The notes under the pieces are model-generated. The model worked only from the letters and a program-made list of their open reading frames with translations. It was not told the DNA's origin and did not search any database. A stretch of DNA of 61,022 nucleotides from Caloranaerobacter sp. TR13 (lineage in GTDB: Bacteria; Bacillota; Clostridia; Tissierellales; Thermohalobacteraceae), in NCBI RefSeq assembly GCF_001316435.1, contig NZ_JXLL01000011.1, forward strand, positions 1 through 61,022, in the 5' to 3' direction. Each line of letters begins with the position of its first letter. Within the stretch, counting starts at the first letter, position 1. Below are positions 1 through 8,656 of the stretch, one piece after another. Made by a program: the position numbers and the translations under genes.

Positions 1-22
1 TCGATTCCGCCTCTGGGCACCA
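1..22 (+). tRNA. tRNA 3' end (partial, cut by window edge)
   Basis: The first 22 bases fit tRNA positions 55-76: the rest of the T loop (TCGATT), the 3' side of the T stem (CCGCC), an acceptor strand TCTGGGC, discriminator A and an encoded CCA. A terminator hairpin starts at the next base. The missing 5' acceptor strand should read GCCCAGA. The anticodon lies outside the window, so the amino acid cannot be read. Confidence 0.85.
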
Positions 23-60
23 AAAAACTCCTATCGTACTATTTACGATAGGAGTTTTTT
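23..60. terminator. Bidirectional intrinsic terminator
   Basis: A perfect 15-bp stem (23-37 with 45-59) and 7-nt loop are flanked by A tracts on the left and T tracts on the right. It ends the tRNA transcript on the plus strand and can also end the leftward nuclease gene whose stop is at 88. Confidence 0.9.
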
Positions 61-87
61 TAGATGTGCACTACCAATTGATTATAT

Positions 88-1092
88 TTACTTTAATATA
101 TTTGTTAGTATTTCACAAACAATATTTTGCAGGTTTTGTTTGATTATTTTATCCTCTATTTTTAGTAAAATATAGTTTTCTGGGATAGAATAGTTAGTTT
201 TATCGGTAGATGTAATATTGAAAGAGTAATCATTTTTATTTAAATAATAGCATTTTTTGTTATCCGTTAACATTCCTACATTAATAATAAAAGTTATATA
301 GATTTTACCTTCATTTGTAATCCATTCAAGTTTAAAACCATCTTCATAGTATATATAGTTAGGTAGTGTACATTTAGTTGTTATACCTGTAAGAGTAAAA
401 CTATTTCCTGCAATAGATATATTATTTAAATCAAAACTGAAGTTAATATTATAATTATTAAAGTTAATAATTAAGCTTAAATTACTTAAATTATCTATTG
501 TTTCATATATCTTAAGTAATTTATGTAGATAGTAAATGTCTTCATAGTTATGCTTAAGAATTATTTTTTTAATTTTATCATCTTTTGTTTTTAAGTATTT
601 GAAATACATTTTAACGCTTTCTTCACCTGAAATCTTATCTTCTCTATTAATCCCAAGATATTTTTCAACAGTTTTTAGTTTGCAGTTGTTTAAACCTAGA
701 ACTTTTTTATATTTTCTTACTACTTTCAATAAGTCGATACTTTTATTCATTTCAATTAAATATTCTAGTCCATATTGTTTAAGCTTACTATTAATGAATG
801 GTATATCAAATACATCACCATTAAATGTGAAAAAAAGGTCAAATTGAATAATGAATTTTATGAATTCATTTAGAATTTCTTTTTCTTCTTCTAAAGAATT
901 AGCAAAAAACTGAGTAATTCTAATTTCATTATTTTTGAAATACATTATTCCTATTAAAATGATTTTATCTTTTTTACGATTAAATCCTGTTGTTTCAATA
1001 TCTAAAAAACAAAAATTTTTATTATATGTAATTGCTTTTAAATAATCAGGTATTTTCAATTGTTCTTGAAAAGAATTTGTGATAATCTCCAT
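88..1092 (-). CDS. YprB-like RNase H-fold (DEDD) exonuclease domain protein
   Basis: A 334-residue protein with a 3'-5' exonuclease-like RNase H fold of the YprB type (COG3359). The four acidic motifs are visible: LDIETTG with D31 and E33 near the N-terminus, FNGDVFDIPF, a KLKTVEKYLGI helix, and HNYEDIYYL supplying the last Asp. Residues after about 210 form a beta-rich tail I do not recognise. A TTG at 1113 would add seven residues, but ATG at 1092 has AAGGAGG just upstream and is chosen. B. subtilis YprB adds a TPR region, which is not evident here. Catalysis on nucleic acid is inferred from the fold; substrate unknown. Confidence 0.75.
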   Translation of the reverse strand: MEIITNSFQEQLKIPDYLKAITYNKNFCFLDIETTGFNRKKDKIILIGIMYFKNNEIRITQFFANSLEEEKEILNEFIKFIIQFDLFFTFNGDVFDIPFINSKLKQYGLEYLIEMNKSIDLLKVVRKYKKVLGLNNCKLKTVEKYLGINREDKISGEESVKMYFKYLKTKDDKIKKIILKHNYEDIYYLHKLLKIYETIDNLSNLSLIINFNNYNINFSFDLNNISIAGNSFTLTGITTKCTLPNYIYYEDGFKLEWITNEGKIYITFIINVGMLTDNKKCYYLNKNDYSFNITSTDKTNYSIPENYILLKIEDKIIKQNLQNIVCEILTNILK

Positions 1093-1179
1093 ATAATCCT
1101 CCTTAAGAATCAATAATTAAGTGTATTAATAAGAATAAAATCTTGGATTTAAATAAATTATAAATGAGATTTTGTACAT

Positions 1180-1256
1180 ATCCATAAACAAAAAATATAT
1201 TTAAAACTATCCATAAATTAATAAGGCATATAATTTCCTATGGATTATAAAAAAAG
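1180..1256 (-). repeat. Palindromic dispersed repeat, copy A
   Basis: The reverse complement of this intergenic stretch aligns along its whole length (about 75 bp, roughly 80% identical by eye) with 10109-10186. Both copies start near ATCCATA and end near TATGGAT, so the element has inverted ends and could fold into a long imperfect stem-loop. No ORF is present. It lies upstream of the gene at 1340. Confidence 0.65.
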
Positions 1257-1339
1257 TAGAATAATGATATAACTACACTTTTATATTATAATATAGGTAT
1301 AAGAAATTTTGGTATGCAAATTACAAAGGGGGAGTAAGT

Positions 1340-2068
1340 ATGCCATTCGATGTTTATGATATTAATAATAAACATATAGGAGTAATTACAACTTCCTTTC
1401 CAAATGATACAGATATACTGATGATTAGTATAACAGATTTAAAAGCGTCAGATATTGATTTAGATATTGATAGTATTAAAATGTATGTTGCAGAATTATA
1501 TGGATGTAAAAATATATTAGGCAAAATAAAAGAAGATAAATTAGTTGAGATTTTACTAAATATTTGGGGAAATAAATACAAAAGCTATGGTGAGTATAAT
1601 GAAAAGTTACTTTTTAGACTATTATTATTAGAGCAGTTATGTAACATTGAAAGGTTTATTAGAATTGATAAAAGTAAAATATATGGATATTTATTATTAG
1701 ATAGAAAAAATGTTGATATAAATGGTGAGAATATTATTATAAAGGAAAATATTGATTATATAGAAGCAAATGTTGGAGAAAACGGAATACCTATTTATGG
1801 TAAAGTAGTTGATTATCCGATTATTACCGTAGAAAATATGGGAGTAGGAGAAGGTCTTTTATTAGGAGCTGATTTTTCTGACTTTGGAGGTAGAAATCAT
1901 ACACATAAAACTAAATTCAAATTACTTTCAGGTAATGTAATTCTGCCTATAACTGTACCTATAAGCTTAAGAATTAAAAGAGGTATGACAGTTAAAATTT
2001 ATTTAGAAAAAAGAAATATTAAAAAAATTTTTTGTGATGGTGTATTTTATACATATTATAATTCTTAA
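1340..2068 (+). CDS. Hypothetical protein, 242 aa
   Basis: I do not recognise this family. The 242-residue protein has no signal peptide or membrane segment and no cysteine pair suggesting metal binding. The N-terminal half looks mixed alpha/beta. The C-terminal third is beta-rich and contains a glycine-rich segment (GVGEGLLLGADFSDFGG) followed by a histidine pair (NHTHKTK). The ATG has a GGGGGAG ribosome-binding site. It is a single-gene unit: palindromic repeat A lies upstream and a terminator follows the stop codon. Base composition is like its neighbours. Confidence 0.6.
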   Translation: MPFDVYDINNKHIGVITTSFPNDTDILMISITDLKASDIDLDIDSIKMYVAELYGCKNILGKIKEDKLVEILLNIWGNKYKSYGEYNEKLLFRLLLLEQLCNIERFIRIDKSKIYGYLLLDRKNVDINGENIIIKENIDYIEANVGENGIPIYGKVVDYPIITVENMGVGEGLLLGADFSDFGGRNHTHKTKFKLLSGNVILPITVPISLRIKRGMTVKIYLEKRNIKKIFCDGVFYTYYNS

Positions 2069-2080
2069 AATTAAGATAGA

Positions 2081-2106
2081 AATGAGGCTTTTGGCCTCAT
2101 TTTTTA
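2081..2106 (+). terminator. Intrinsic terminator after the 242-aa gene
   Basis: An 8-bp stem AATGAGGC/GCCTCATT with a 5-nt loop is followed by a run of T. It separates the unknown gene from the methyltransferase. Confidence 0.85.
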
Positions 2107-2119
2107 AAGTGGAGGTAGA

Positions 2120-4273
2120 ATGATGAAAAATAAAGCTTATGAAAAAGAACTAATAAAAATTATTAAAGAGTATCTATATAAATATAAGAATGAAGGACTG
2201 GATAGTTACATAAATAATTTAAAGGGTATTCTTTATTATATAGGTAAAATAATTTTAGCAATTTCATACTATAAATCTGAAAAAATAACAGAGAAAGATC
2301 TAAATAATATATTAAATAATAATTCTATAGAAAAGCTACCTGAAAAGTTTAAGGAATTTGAAATATCTTTTGACAAAAAAGTAATGCTTACAAGCAATGA
2401 GAAAGCTGAAATAGTATCTTTGTTAAATAAACTTGGGAATGAAGAATTGTGTGAATTTTCATTAGGTAAACTTTATGAAGGGCTTATAACAAGTAAAGAA
2501 AGAAAACAATTGGGACAGGTATATACGCCAAAGAGTATTATAAAATATATGATAGAAGAAGGGATAAAAGAAGAATATATTATTGAAAATCCTTATTTTA
2601 AAGTGATAGATCCAGCTTGTGGCGGTGGATATTTTTTAATTGAAGCTTATGAGAAGATTAAATTTATAATAAATAATAATTATGAAAAAATAATTTGCAA
2701 AAATCCAGGAGTTAAAATGCAGTTAGACAATAGTGTACATGAATTTATATTAAAAAATAACATTTGGGGGACAGATATTGACGAGTTCGCAGTATATATG
2801 ACAACTATTTCGCTTTTATTAAAAGGCACAACAGATGATAATTTTAATTTGAATATATATAAGAAAGATATTTTATTAGATGAGGAACAGAATTTATTGA
2901 ATATACTTTCAGATAAAAATCCTTTAAATGATATTAAATTTGATTTAGTAATAGGCAATCCCCCTTATATAGGGCATAAAAAAATTAGTAAAATTTATAG
3001 GCAGAGATTAATACATTATTATTATGATGTGTTTTCTGACAAAGCAGATATTTCATTCTGTTTTATAAAAAAAGGATATAACTTATTAAAGGAAAATGGA
3101 AGATTAATTTTGATTACATCTAGGTATTTTATTGAATCTCCATCAGGAAAATTCTTAAGGAAATTTATTAAGGATAGCTTTACTATAGAGTCATTAATTG
3201 ACTTTAATGGATATAAAGTCTTTAAAGGGATTGGAATAAGTCCATTAATAATAAAATGTATAAAAGGAAAGAAGAATAATACAGAGTTTAATGTTTACAA
3301 GTTAAAGAAAAAGTTAAATCCAAATGATGATTTTAATATTGCAAACGAAAGTATTTATGAAAACTTTAAAGTAAAACTTATTGAGTTAGATGATAAAGGG
3401 TGGATAATTATAAATCCTTTAGAAAAATTAATTTTTAAAAAAATAGACTTTCAAGGAGACTATAAATTAGAGGATATTTGTGAGAGCTATCAAGGCATAA
3501 TAACTGGTTGTGACGATGCATTTATTGTAGATGCAGAAAAAATTAATAAATGTAAATTAGAGCGTGGCATTTTAAAGCCGTGGATAAAGAACAGTTATAT
3601 ACAGAAATACACAAAAACTGCAGTAAATAAATATATATTATATACTGATTTAATCAAAAATATAGACGATTATCCTAATACATTAGAACATATATTGCCA
3701 TATAAAAAGAGATTAGAAAAGCGTAGAGAATGTATAAAAGGTATTAGAAAATGGTATGAGCTTCAATGGGGGAGGAATTTAGAAGTTTTTAAGTCACCTA
3801 AAATAATTTTCCCATTTAAATCTGAATCAAGCAGGTTTATGATAGATTATGATAATTTATTTTGCAGTGCTGATGTTTACATTATAAAAATAAAAGATAT
3901 ATTTTTAAATGAAGTTACAATAGAATATTTAACAGCTTTTTTAAACTCATCAATTTTCGAATTCTATTTTAAGACAGTTGCAAAAAAAGTAGGGGATAAT
4001 ATATATGATTTTTATCCTAATAAACTGATGAGATTAAGGATAAAAATAGGAGAAAATATTAATTTTATTTCTGGAAGAGTTAAAAAAATAATAAGTTACT
4101 ATAATGATATTGATAAATTATTAAAAAGCAAATCAAGTGCTGAAGAAATTGATAAGTTACAAACTAAAATATTTAAAGAGATAGAGAAGATTGATGAATA
4201 CTTTTTTACACTGTATAAATTGAAACCAGATGAAATTAAAATAATTAAGAATAAAATTTATTGTAATATTTAA
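2120..4273 (+). CDS. Eco57I/TaqI-like N6-adenine DNA methyltransferase, solitary
   Basis: A 717-residue class I adenine methyltransferase. In order: an N-terminal helical region, the segment GQVYTPKSIIKYMI typical of N6-MTases, SAM-binding motif I DPACGGGYF (D164), an acidic GTDID motif, and catalytic motif IV NPPY (N280). A C-terminal part of about 300 residues resembles the TaqI/Eco57I target-recognition domain (GIITGCDDAFI). It should methylate the exocyclic amine of adenine in a specific site. No PD-(D/E)XK motif is visible, and no restriction endonuclease or S subunit lies nearby, so it is either an orphan methylase or the modification part of an unrecognised system. ATG 2123 is an equally good start, with better spacing from GGAGG. 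Confidence 0.85.
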   Translation: MMKNKAYEKELIKIIKEYLYKYKNEGLDSYINNLKGILYYIGKIILAISYYKSEKITEKDLNNILNNNSIEKLPEKFKEFEISFDKKVMLTSNEKAEIVSLLNKLGNEELCEFSLGKLYEGLITSKERKQLGQVYTPKSIIKYMIEEGIKEEYIIENPYFKVIDPACGGGYFLIEAYEKIKFIINNNYEKIICKNPGVKMQLDNSVHEFILKNNIWGTDIDEFAVYMTTISLLLKGTTDDNFNLNIYKKDILLDEEQNLLNILSDKNPLNDIKFDLVIGNPPYIGHKKISKIYRQRLIHYYYDVFSDKADISFCFIKKGYNLLKENGRLILITSRYFIESPSGKFLRKFIKDSFTIESLIDFNGYKVFKGIGISPLIIKCIKGKKNNTEFNVYKLKKKLNPNDDFNIANESIYENFKVKLIELDDKGWIIINPLEKLIFKKIDFQGDYKLEDICESYQGIITGCDDAFIVDAEKINKCKLERGILKPWIKNSYIQKYTKTAVNKYILYTDLIKNIDDYPNTLEHILPYKKRLEKRRECIKGIRKWYELQWGRNLEVFKSPKIIFPFKSESSRFMIDYDNLFCSADVYIIKIKDIFLNEVTIEYLTAFLNSSIFEFYFKTVAKKVGDNIYDFYPNKLMRLRIKIGENINFISGRVKKIISYYNDIDKLLKSKSSAEEIDKLQTKIFKEIEKIDEYFFTLYKLKPDEIKIIKNKIYCNI

Positions 4274-4311
4274 AACAATTTTCTTATGTAACCCAATAGG
4301 GGGCGTATAAA

Positions 4312-4875
4312 ATGTGTATTTTGAAATTAACAGAGTATAAAGCCGAAATAGCTGAGAAAATATGCATTGATAGATTTGAAAATGATCTAATGCTTGTATT
4401 AAACAATTTTAGTGAACATGACATCAAATTAACTATTCAATTGATTAAAAATAGTATAATAAAATTAGAAGAAAAAGGAGTTATTTTTGATTCAAGATTA
4501 ATCAATCTTTACTGTACAATGAATTTAGGATTAGCTTGGAGTATGTATAGAAAAGGAAAGATAATCCAGAAAGAAGAGTTAGTAATAGGTAGAATTTTTA
4601 AAATTGATGAGGTAGAATTAAAAGAAAAGTTGATAGCTTATTTAACCGATCAAAAAAATTATGAATTATTAATAGATGATATTTCATATAGATATTTTAC
4701 TTTATACTTAAGTAGGCATCTTGAGGATATAATGAGTAGAATGGAAGTAGGAGTTCATCCTAGTATACTAGATGAAGATGATCTTAAAAATGTATTTCTT
4801 AAATTTCTTAAGAAATTTGGTGTAGATTTATTAATTATGGGTATAATTGATGAGTATCAAAGATGTAATGGTTGA
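4312..4875 (+). CDS. Hypothetical helical protein, 187 aa
   Basis: A 187-residue protein I do not recognise. It looks almost entirely alpha-helical, with many Glu/Lys/Leu heptad-like stretches, no signal peptide, no membrane segment and no catalytic motif. It starts at an ATG behind AGGGGGCG, 38 bp after the methyltransferase stop with no terminator between them, so the two may be co-transcribed. A regulatory or partner role for the methyltransferase is possible, but only position suggests it. Confidence 0.6.
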   Translation: MCILKLTEYKAEIAEKICIDRFENDLMLVLNNFSEHDIKLTIQLIKNSIIKLEEKGVIFDSRLINLYCTMNLGLAWSMYRKGKIIQKEELVIGRIFKIDEVELKEKLIAYLTDQKNYELLIDDISYRYFTLYLSRHLEDIMSRMEVGVHPSILDEDDLKNVFLKFLKKFGVDLLIMGIIDEYQRCNG

Positions 4876-4950
4876 TTATATGTTATAATAAATATGAGAA
4901 AGAATATGGGGACAAAGCAGATACAGGTTGGCTGAAAAAGGGGGGTTAAT

Positions 4951-6522
4951 ATGAAGAAAATCAAAGCGACTTTATTTATACTGATTATAACTTTATTTTT
5001 TGTAAATTATAATGTTGTAATGGCTGAAACTTTCTATTTAGATGTTTTTGGTCACTGGGCAGAATATACGATATTATGGGCGACCAATGAAGCCAACCTT
5101 TTTAATGGTTATCCTGATGGTACTTTCAGACCAGATGATAGTATTACTAGAGCTGAATTTATTACTATACTATATAGAGCAGCAATACAAAAGAAAATAA
5201 TTAGTAATAATAATATAAATGAAGAGAAAAATGGATATGATGTAGCAAAAGAAAGTATTGATAATACAAATACTAACAATCAAGTTGATGAAAGTAAAAT
5301 CGTTTTAGCGGATGATAATGTTGATAACACCAATAATATTGCTAAAGAAAATAATAAATATACTTTACAATATGATGACTTAGATAGCAATTTCTGGGCT
5401 TACAAAGAGATTTTATCAATAGCAGAGTTTATTGATAAATATAGTATTGGTATGAAATTTAAAGATATTTTCCCTGGAAATAAATTTGAGCCTAATAAAT
5501 ATATCACTAGGGAAGAAGCTACAATTTTATCTAGTTTTTTTACTACATTACCAATAGATGAAAATACTAAGGAATTTAAGGATATTGATCAAAATTATAA
5601 ATACTTTGATATAATTAAAAACTTAGTAAATAATGGTATAATTAAAGGTTATGAAGATAGTACATTTAGGCCTTATAGGAACATAACAAGGGCTGAGTCA
5701 GCAACTTTAATTAAGAGAATATATTATGATATGGATTATTTAAGTGGAAAATATTTAGATAATATACAATTTGTTGATTATACTTTGGAAGATAATTTTA
5801 GTTTGTTCGGGGATTATTATAATAGAGAATTAGATGAGCAAGATATTTTGTATAAAAAAGCTGTTTCAACGTTAGAATATATTAATTTAATGGGTTATAT
5901 ACCTTTTGAGGAGCAGCATTTGTATCTTAAAGATCCAATTAAGGCACTTAGAGACCTTAAAGAAGCAGATTACTTTAATATTGTTGGAATTAATTATTAT
6001 TTGATTAAGTTTGATAATATAAGTAATGATGAGAAGGAAAATTTAATTGTTGAGCTTTTAGATAACTATCAATTAAGAGATGATATTGATGATATTGAAT
6101 CTTTATTAATATTTAAAGAATGTTTGAATTATAATATTGAAATTGATAAATTGGTAAGCAGTTTAGATAAGTGGTATGCTGCTGCAGAAGAAAATATAAC
6201 TAAGTTAAATATACAATTCATAAAATCAAAAGTATATGTTAATAACAATGATTATGAAAAGGCAATAGAAATATACGAACAAGATTTACCAAAGGATGAT
6301 ATAGATATTTTAAAATGTTTCATAATGAATAAAGCTTATTTACAATATAAAATGAATGAATTTGAGAATGCAGAGTCTATTTTAAGAGACGGTTGGGAAG
6401 TTGTGAAGACAAATAGACATTATCTTTCAAATAAGAATATGTATGATAAGGAGTTTATTGGAGCAATTAAGAAGCTTCTTATGTCTCAGTCTGAATACTA
6501 TTCTAAAATAATTCAGCAATAG
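4951..6522 (+). CDS. Secreted S-layer-homology (SLH) domain protein with TPR-like C-terminus
   Basis: A 523-residue exported protein. Residues 1-25 form a Sec signal peptide (KK start, hydrophobic core, VMA cut site). Three SLH repeats follow: residues about 27-71 (ending in the GTFRPDDSITRAEF signature), a degenerate one at about 140-193, and a third at about 208-270 (GYEDSTFRPYRNITRAE). An Asn/Asp-rich linker separates repeats 1 and 2. The C-terminal part looks like TPR-like helical pairs (NNDYEKAIEIYEQ). SLH repeats usually bind pyruvylated secondary wall polymer, so the protein is probably displayed on the cell surface. The C-terminal function is unknown. The ribosome-binding site is AAAGGGGGG. 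Confidence 0.85.
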   Translation: MKKIKATLFILIITLFFVNYNVVMAETFYLDVFGHWAEYTILWATNEANLFNGYPDGTFRPDDSITRAEFITILYRAAIQKKIISNNNINEEKNGYDVAKESIDNTNTNNQVDESKIVLADDNVDNTNNIAKENNKYTLQYDDLDSNFWAYKEILSIAEFIDKYSIGMKFKDIFPGNKFEPNKYITREEATILSSFFTTLPIDENTKEFKDIDQNYKYFDIIKNLVNNGIIKGYEDSTFRPYRNITRAESATLIKRIYYDMDYLSGKYLDNIQFVDYTLEDNFSLFGDYYNRELDEQDILYKKAVSTLEYINLMGYIPFEEQHLYLKDPIKALRDLKEADYFNIVGINYYLIKFDNISNDEKENLIVELLDNYQLRDDIDDIESLLIFKECLNYNIEIDKLVSSLDKWYAAAEENITKLNIQFIKSKVYVNNNDYEKAIEIYEQDLPKDDIDILKCFIMNKAYLQYKMNEFENAESILRDGWEVVKTNRHYLSNKNMYDKEFIGAIKKLLMSQSEYYSKIIQQ

Positions 6523-6551
6523 AAATATACAAATATTGAAAGGAAGATTGT

Positions 6552-6944
6552 ATGTTTAGAGTACTTACCAAAGCACTTATCAGAAAAGGAGAAGAAGTCC
6601 TATTATTGAAACGAAAAGATGGTTCATTCGGAAGTGGATTATGGGATATTCCTGGAGGGAAATTAGAATTTGGAGAGTTTCCTAGAGAAAGCTTAGAAAG
6701 GGAAATCTTTGAGGAAACTTCGTTAAAGGTTAAAGTTATAAGACCATTAAGTATTAGTTCAGGTATTAATGAAACAAAAACTAAACAGTATATTACTGTA
6801 GTGTTTTTATGTGATTATCAAGGTGGAGATATTAAATTAAATGATGAACATAGTGAATATGAATGGGTTAATATGAATAAAATAAATGATTTTGAAAAGA
6901 TTTATTATGTAAATGAAGCTATTAATGAGCTTTTAGCTAACTAA
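6552..6944 (+). CDS. NUDIX hydrolase
   Basis: A 130-residue single-domain NUDIX protein, the usual length for MutT/ADP-ribose pyrophosphatase-like members. The Nudix box is intact at about residues 35-58: GG, then E, then RE..FEE with the metal-binding glutamates (REIFEETSL). These enzymes hydrolyse nucleoside diphosphates linked to another group, using Mg2+. The actual substrate cannot be read. It lies 30 bp after the SLH gene and is closed by a terminator, so it may be the last gene of that transcript. Confidence 0.9.
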   Translation: MFRVLTKALIRKGEEVLLLKRKDGSFGSGLWDIPGGKLEFGEFPRESLEREIFEETSLKVKVIRPLSISSGINETKTKQYITVVFLCDYQGGDIKLNDEHSEYEWVNMNKINDFEKIYYVNEAINELLAN

Positions 6945-6968
6945 TGTGGCCTTTGGCCACTTTTTCTT
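6944..6968 (+). terminator. Intrinsic terminator after NUDIX gene
   Basis: GTGGCC/GGCCAC stem with a TTT loop, followed by a T-rich tail. Confidence 0.85.
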
Positions 6969-7076
6969 TTTTGCAAAGATAAACAAAAAGACGAATAACG
7001 AATAGCAAAGGGCCAATGACTAAAACCAAAATAAACTATTGCCTGTTAGCTGCCTCCTGTTCTCTAATAAATCTTA
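6969..7076. repeat. Low-complexity intergenic stretch with degenerate short repeats
   Basis: This stretch contains an ACGAATA/ACGAATAG tandem near 6991-7005 and, further right, CTGTTAGCTGCCTCCTG-like words. It is less AT-rich than the surrounding intergenic DNA. It has no ORF with a ribosome-binding site and no clear hairpin. Confidence 0.4.
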
Positions 7077-7077
7077 T

Positions 7078-7106
7078 TTGACATTACAGAAACTTTGAAA
7101 TATTAT
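7078..7106 (+). promoter_or_regulatory. SigA-type promoter of glnA
   Basis: TTGACA (7078-7083), 17-bp spacer, TATTAT (7101-7106), placed 35 bp before the glnA start. Confidence 0.7.
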
Positions 7107-7140
7107 AAAATTACAGAAAATTCTACAAGAGGTGATTTTT

Positions 7141-8571
7141 ATGTTTGAAGATATTAGCCAGGTAATTAGTTTTTGCGAAAAAGAAGGGATAAAAATAGTT
7201 GACTTTAAAGTAGTAGATTTAGCAGGAAGATGGCATCATTTGTCGATACCAGTAGAAAGATTTGATGAAAAGATATTAGAAGATGGTATAGGTTTTGATG
7301 GGTCAAGCTATGGTTTTTTAAGCGTTGAAAAATCAGATATGATTTTCAAACCTGATATTAGGACAGCCTTTGTAGATCCTTTTTGTGAAGTACCAACATT
7401 AAGTATGATTGCTGATATATATCAAATTACAGATAAAAGCGAAAGATTTCAGTCAGATCCTAGATATATTGCCGAAAAGGCAGAAAAATACTTAAAAGAA
7501 ACAGGAATTGCAGATGAAAATATTATTGGACCCGAATTTGAATTTTATGTATTTGATCATATATCATTTATTAACAAAAGTAATCATCAAGAGATATATA
7601 TAGATACTGAACAAGCATATTGGAATAATGGCAATAAAGATTATCAAAATTTAGGATATAAAGTGGAGTTTCAAAAAGGTTATCATGTAGATTTACCAAA
7701 AGATGTTACTAATGATTTAAGGTCTAAAATCACTAGACAATTAGAAGAATTAGGTATACCAGTTAAATATCATCATCATGAGGTTGGAGGATCAGGCCAA
7801 GTAGAAATAGAAACTCAATTTGGTAGACTAAAAGAAATGGCAGACAAAACTTTGATTTTAAAATATGTTGTTAAGAATTTAGCTATGCAAGAAGGTAAGA
7901 CTGTTACTTTTATGCCAAAACCTTTGTATGGAGAAGCTGGAAGTGGAATGCATGTACATATGCAACTTTTTAAAGAAGGTAAACCAATTTTCTATGATGA
8001 GAAAGGATATTCCGGATTAAGTGATATAGCTTTATATTATATTGGAGGTATTTTAAGACATGCTTCAGCAATACTTGCATTTACAAACCCTAGCACAAAT
8101 TCTTATAAAAGGTTAGTTCCTGGATATGAAGCACCTGTTAGTATATGTTTTGCTACTGCGAATAGAAGTTCAGTAATAAGGATACCAGGTTATGCTAAAA
8201 AACCAGAGAAAAAGAGATTTGAATTTAGACCTTCAGATGCAACTGCTAATCCATATTTGGCTTTTTCTGCACTTTTATTAGCAGGTATTGATGGAATAAT
8301 AAATAAAATAGACCCTGTAAAGGAAGGTTATGGACCTTATGATGTAAATATTTTTGATTTATCTGAGGAACAAAGAAAGAAAATTAAGAGCTTACCAAAA
8401 TCATTAGATGAAGCAGCTGATGCATTAGAAAAAGATCATGAGTTTTTACTTGCAGGTGGTGTTTTTACTGAAGAGCTTATAAATGATCATATAAAAAGAA
8501 TTAGAGAAGAAGCAAAGAAAATAAATATTATTCCTCATCCTATGGAATATAGGTTGTATTATGATTTATAA
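7141..8571 (+). CDS. glnA: Glutamine synthetase, type I
   Basis: A 476-residue GSI enzyme that makes glutamine from glutamate, ammonia and ATP. Visible landmarks are the N-terminal beta-grasp region (GFDGSSYGF), GPEFEF with metal-binding glutamates, a HHHEVGGSGQVEI metal-binding segment, the GSGMHVH motif and FRPSDATANPY near the C-terminus. The C-terminal part resembles the GSI-beta type (EFLLAGGVFTEELI), but where adenylylated enzymes have Tyr in NLYDLP this protein has Phe405 (VNIFDLS), so that form of control looks impossible. ATG 7141 is chosen: the GTG at 7132 lies inside the AGAGGTGAT ribosome-binding site. It is monocistronic. Confidence 0.93.
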   Translation: MFEDISQVISFCEKEGIKIVDFKVVDLAGRWHHLSIPVERFDEKILEDGIGFDGSSYGFLSVEKSDMIFKPDIRTAFVDPFCEVPTLSMIADIYQITDKSERFQSDPRYIAEKAEKYLKETGIADENIIGPEFEFYVFDHISFINKSNHQEIYIDTEQAYWNNGNKDYQNLGYKVEFQKGYHVDLPKDVTNDLRSKITRQLEELGIPVKYHHHEVGGSGQVEIETQFGRLKEMADKTLILKYVVKNLAMQEGKTVTFMPKPLYGEAGSGMHVHMQLFKEGKPIFYDEKGYSGLSDIALYYIGGILRHASAILAFTNPSTNSYKRLVPGYEAPVSICFATANRSSVIRIPGYAKKPEKKRFEFRPSDATANPYLAFSALLLAGIDGIINKIDPVKEGYGPYDVNIFDLSEEQRKKIKSLPKSLDEAADALEKDHEFLLAGGVFTEELINDHIKRIREEAKKINIIPHPMEYRLYYDL

Positions 8572-8594
8572 GCAGCATTTATGCTGCTTTTTTT
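8571..8594 (+). terminator. Intrinsic terminator of glnA
   Basis: AGCAGCA/TGCTGCT stem with a TTTA loop and T tail, beginning at the last base of the stop codon. Confidence 0.9.
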
Positions 8595-8656
8595 CTTGAA
8601 ATGAATTAAATATATAGTTAAACTATAAACATAGCATAAATGAAAGGAGAAAGAAT

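Noticed and set aside
599-847. 82-codon ORF opposite the YprB-like nuclease
   Set aside because: Lies inside a gene with all DEDD motifs; low-complexity translation.
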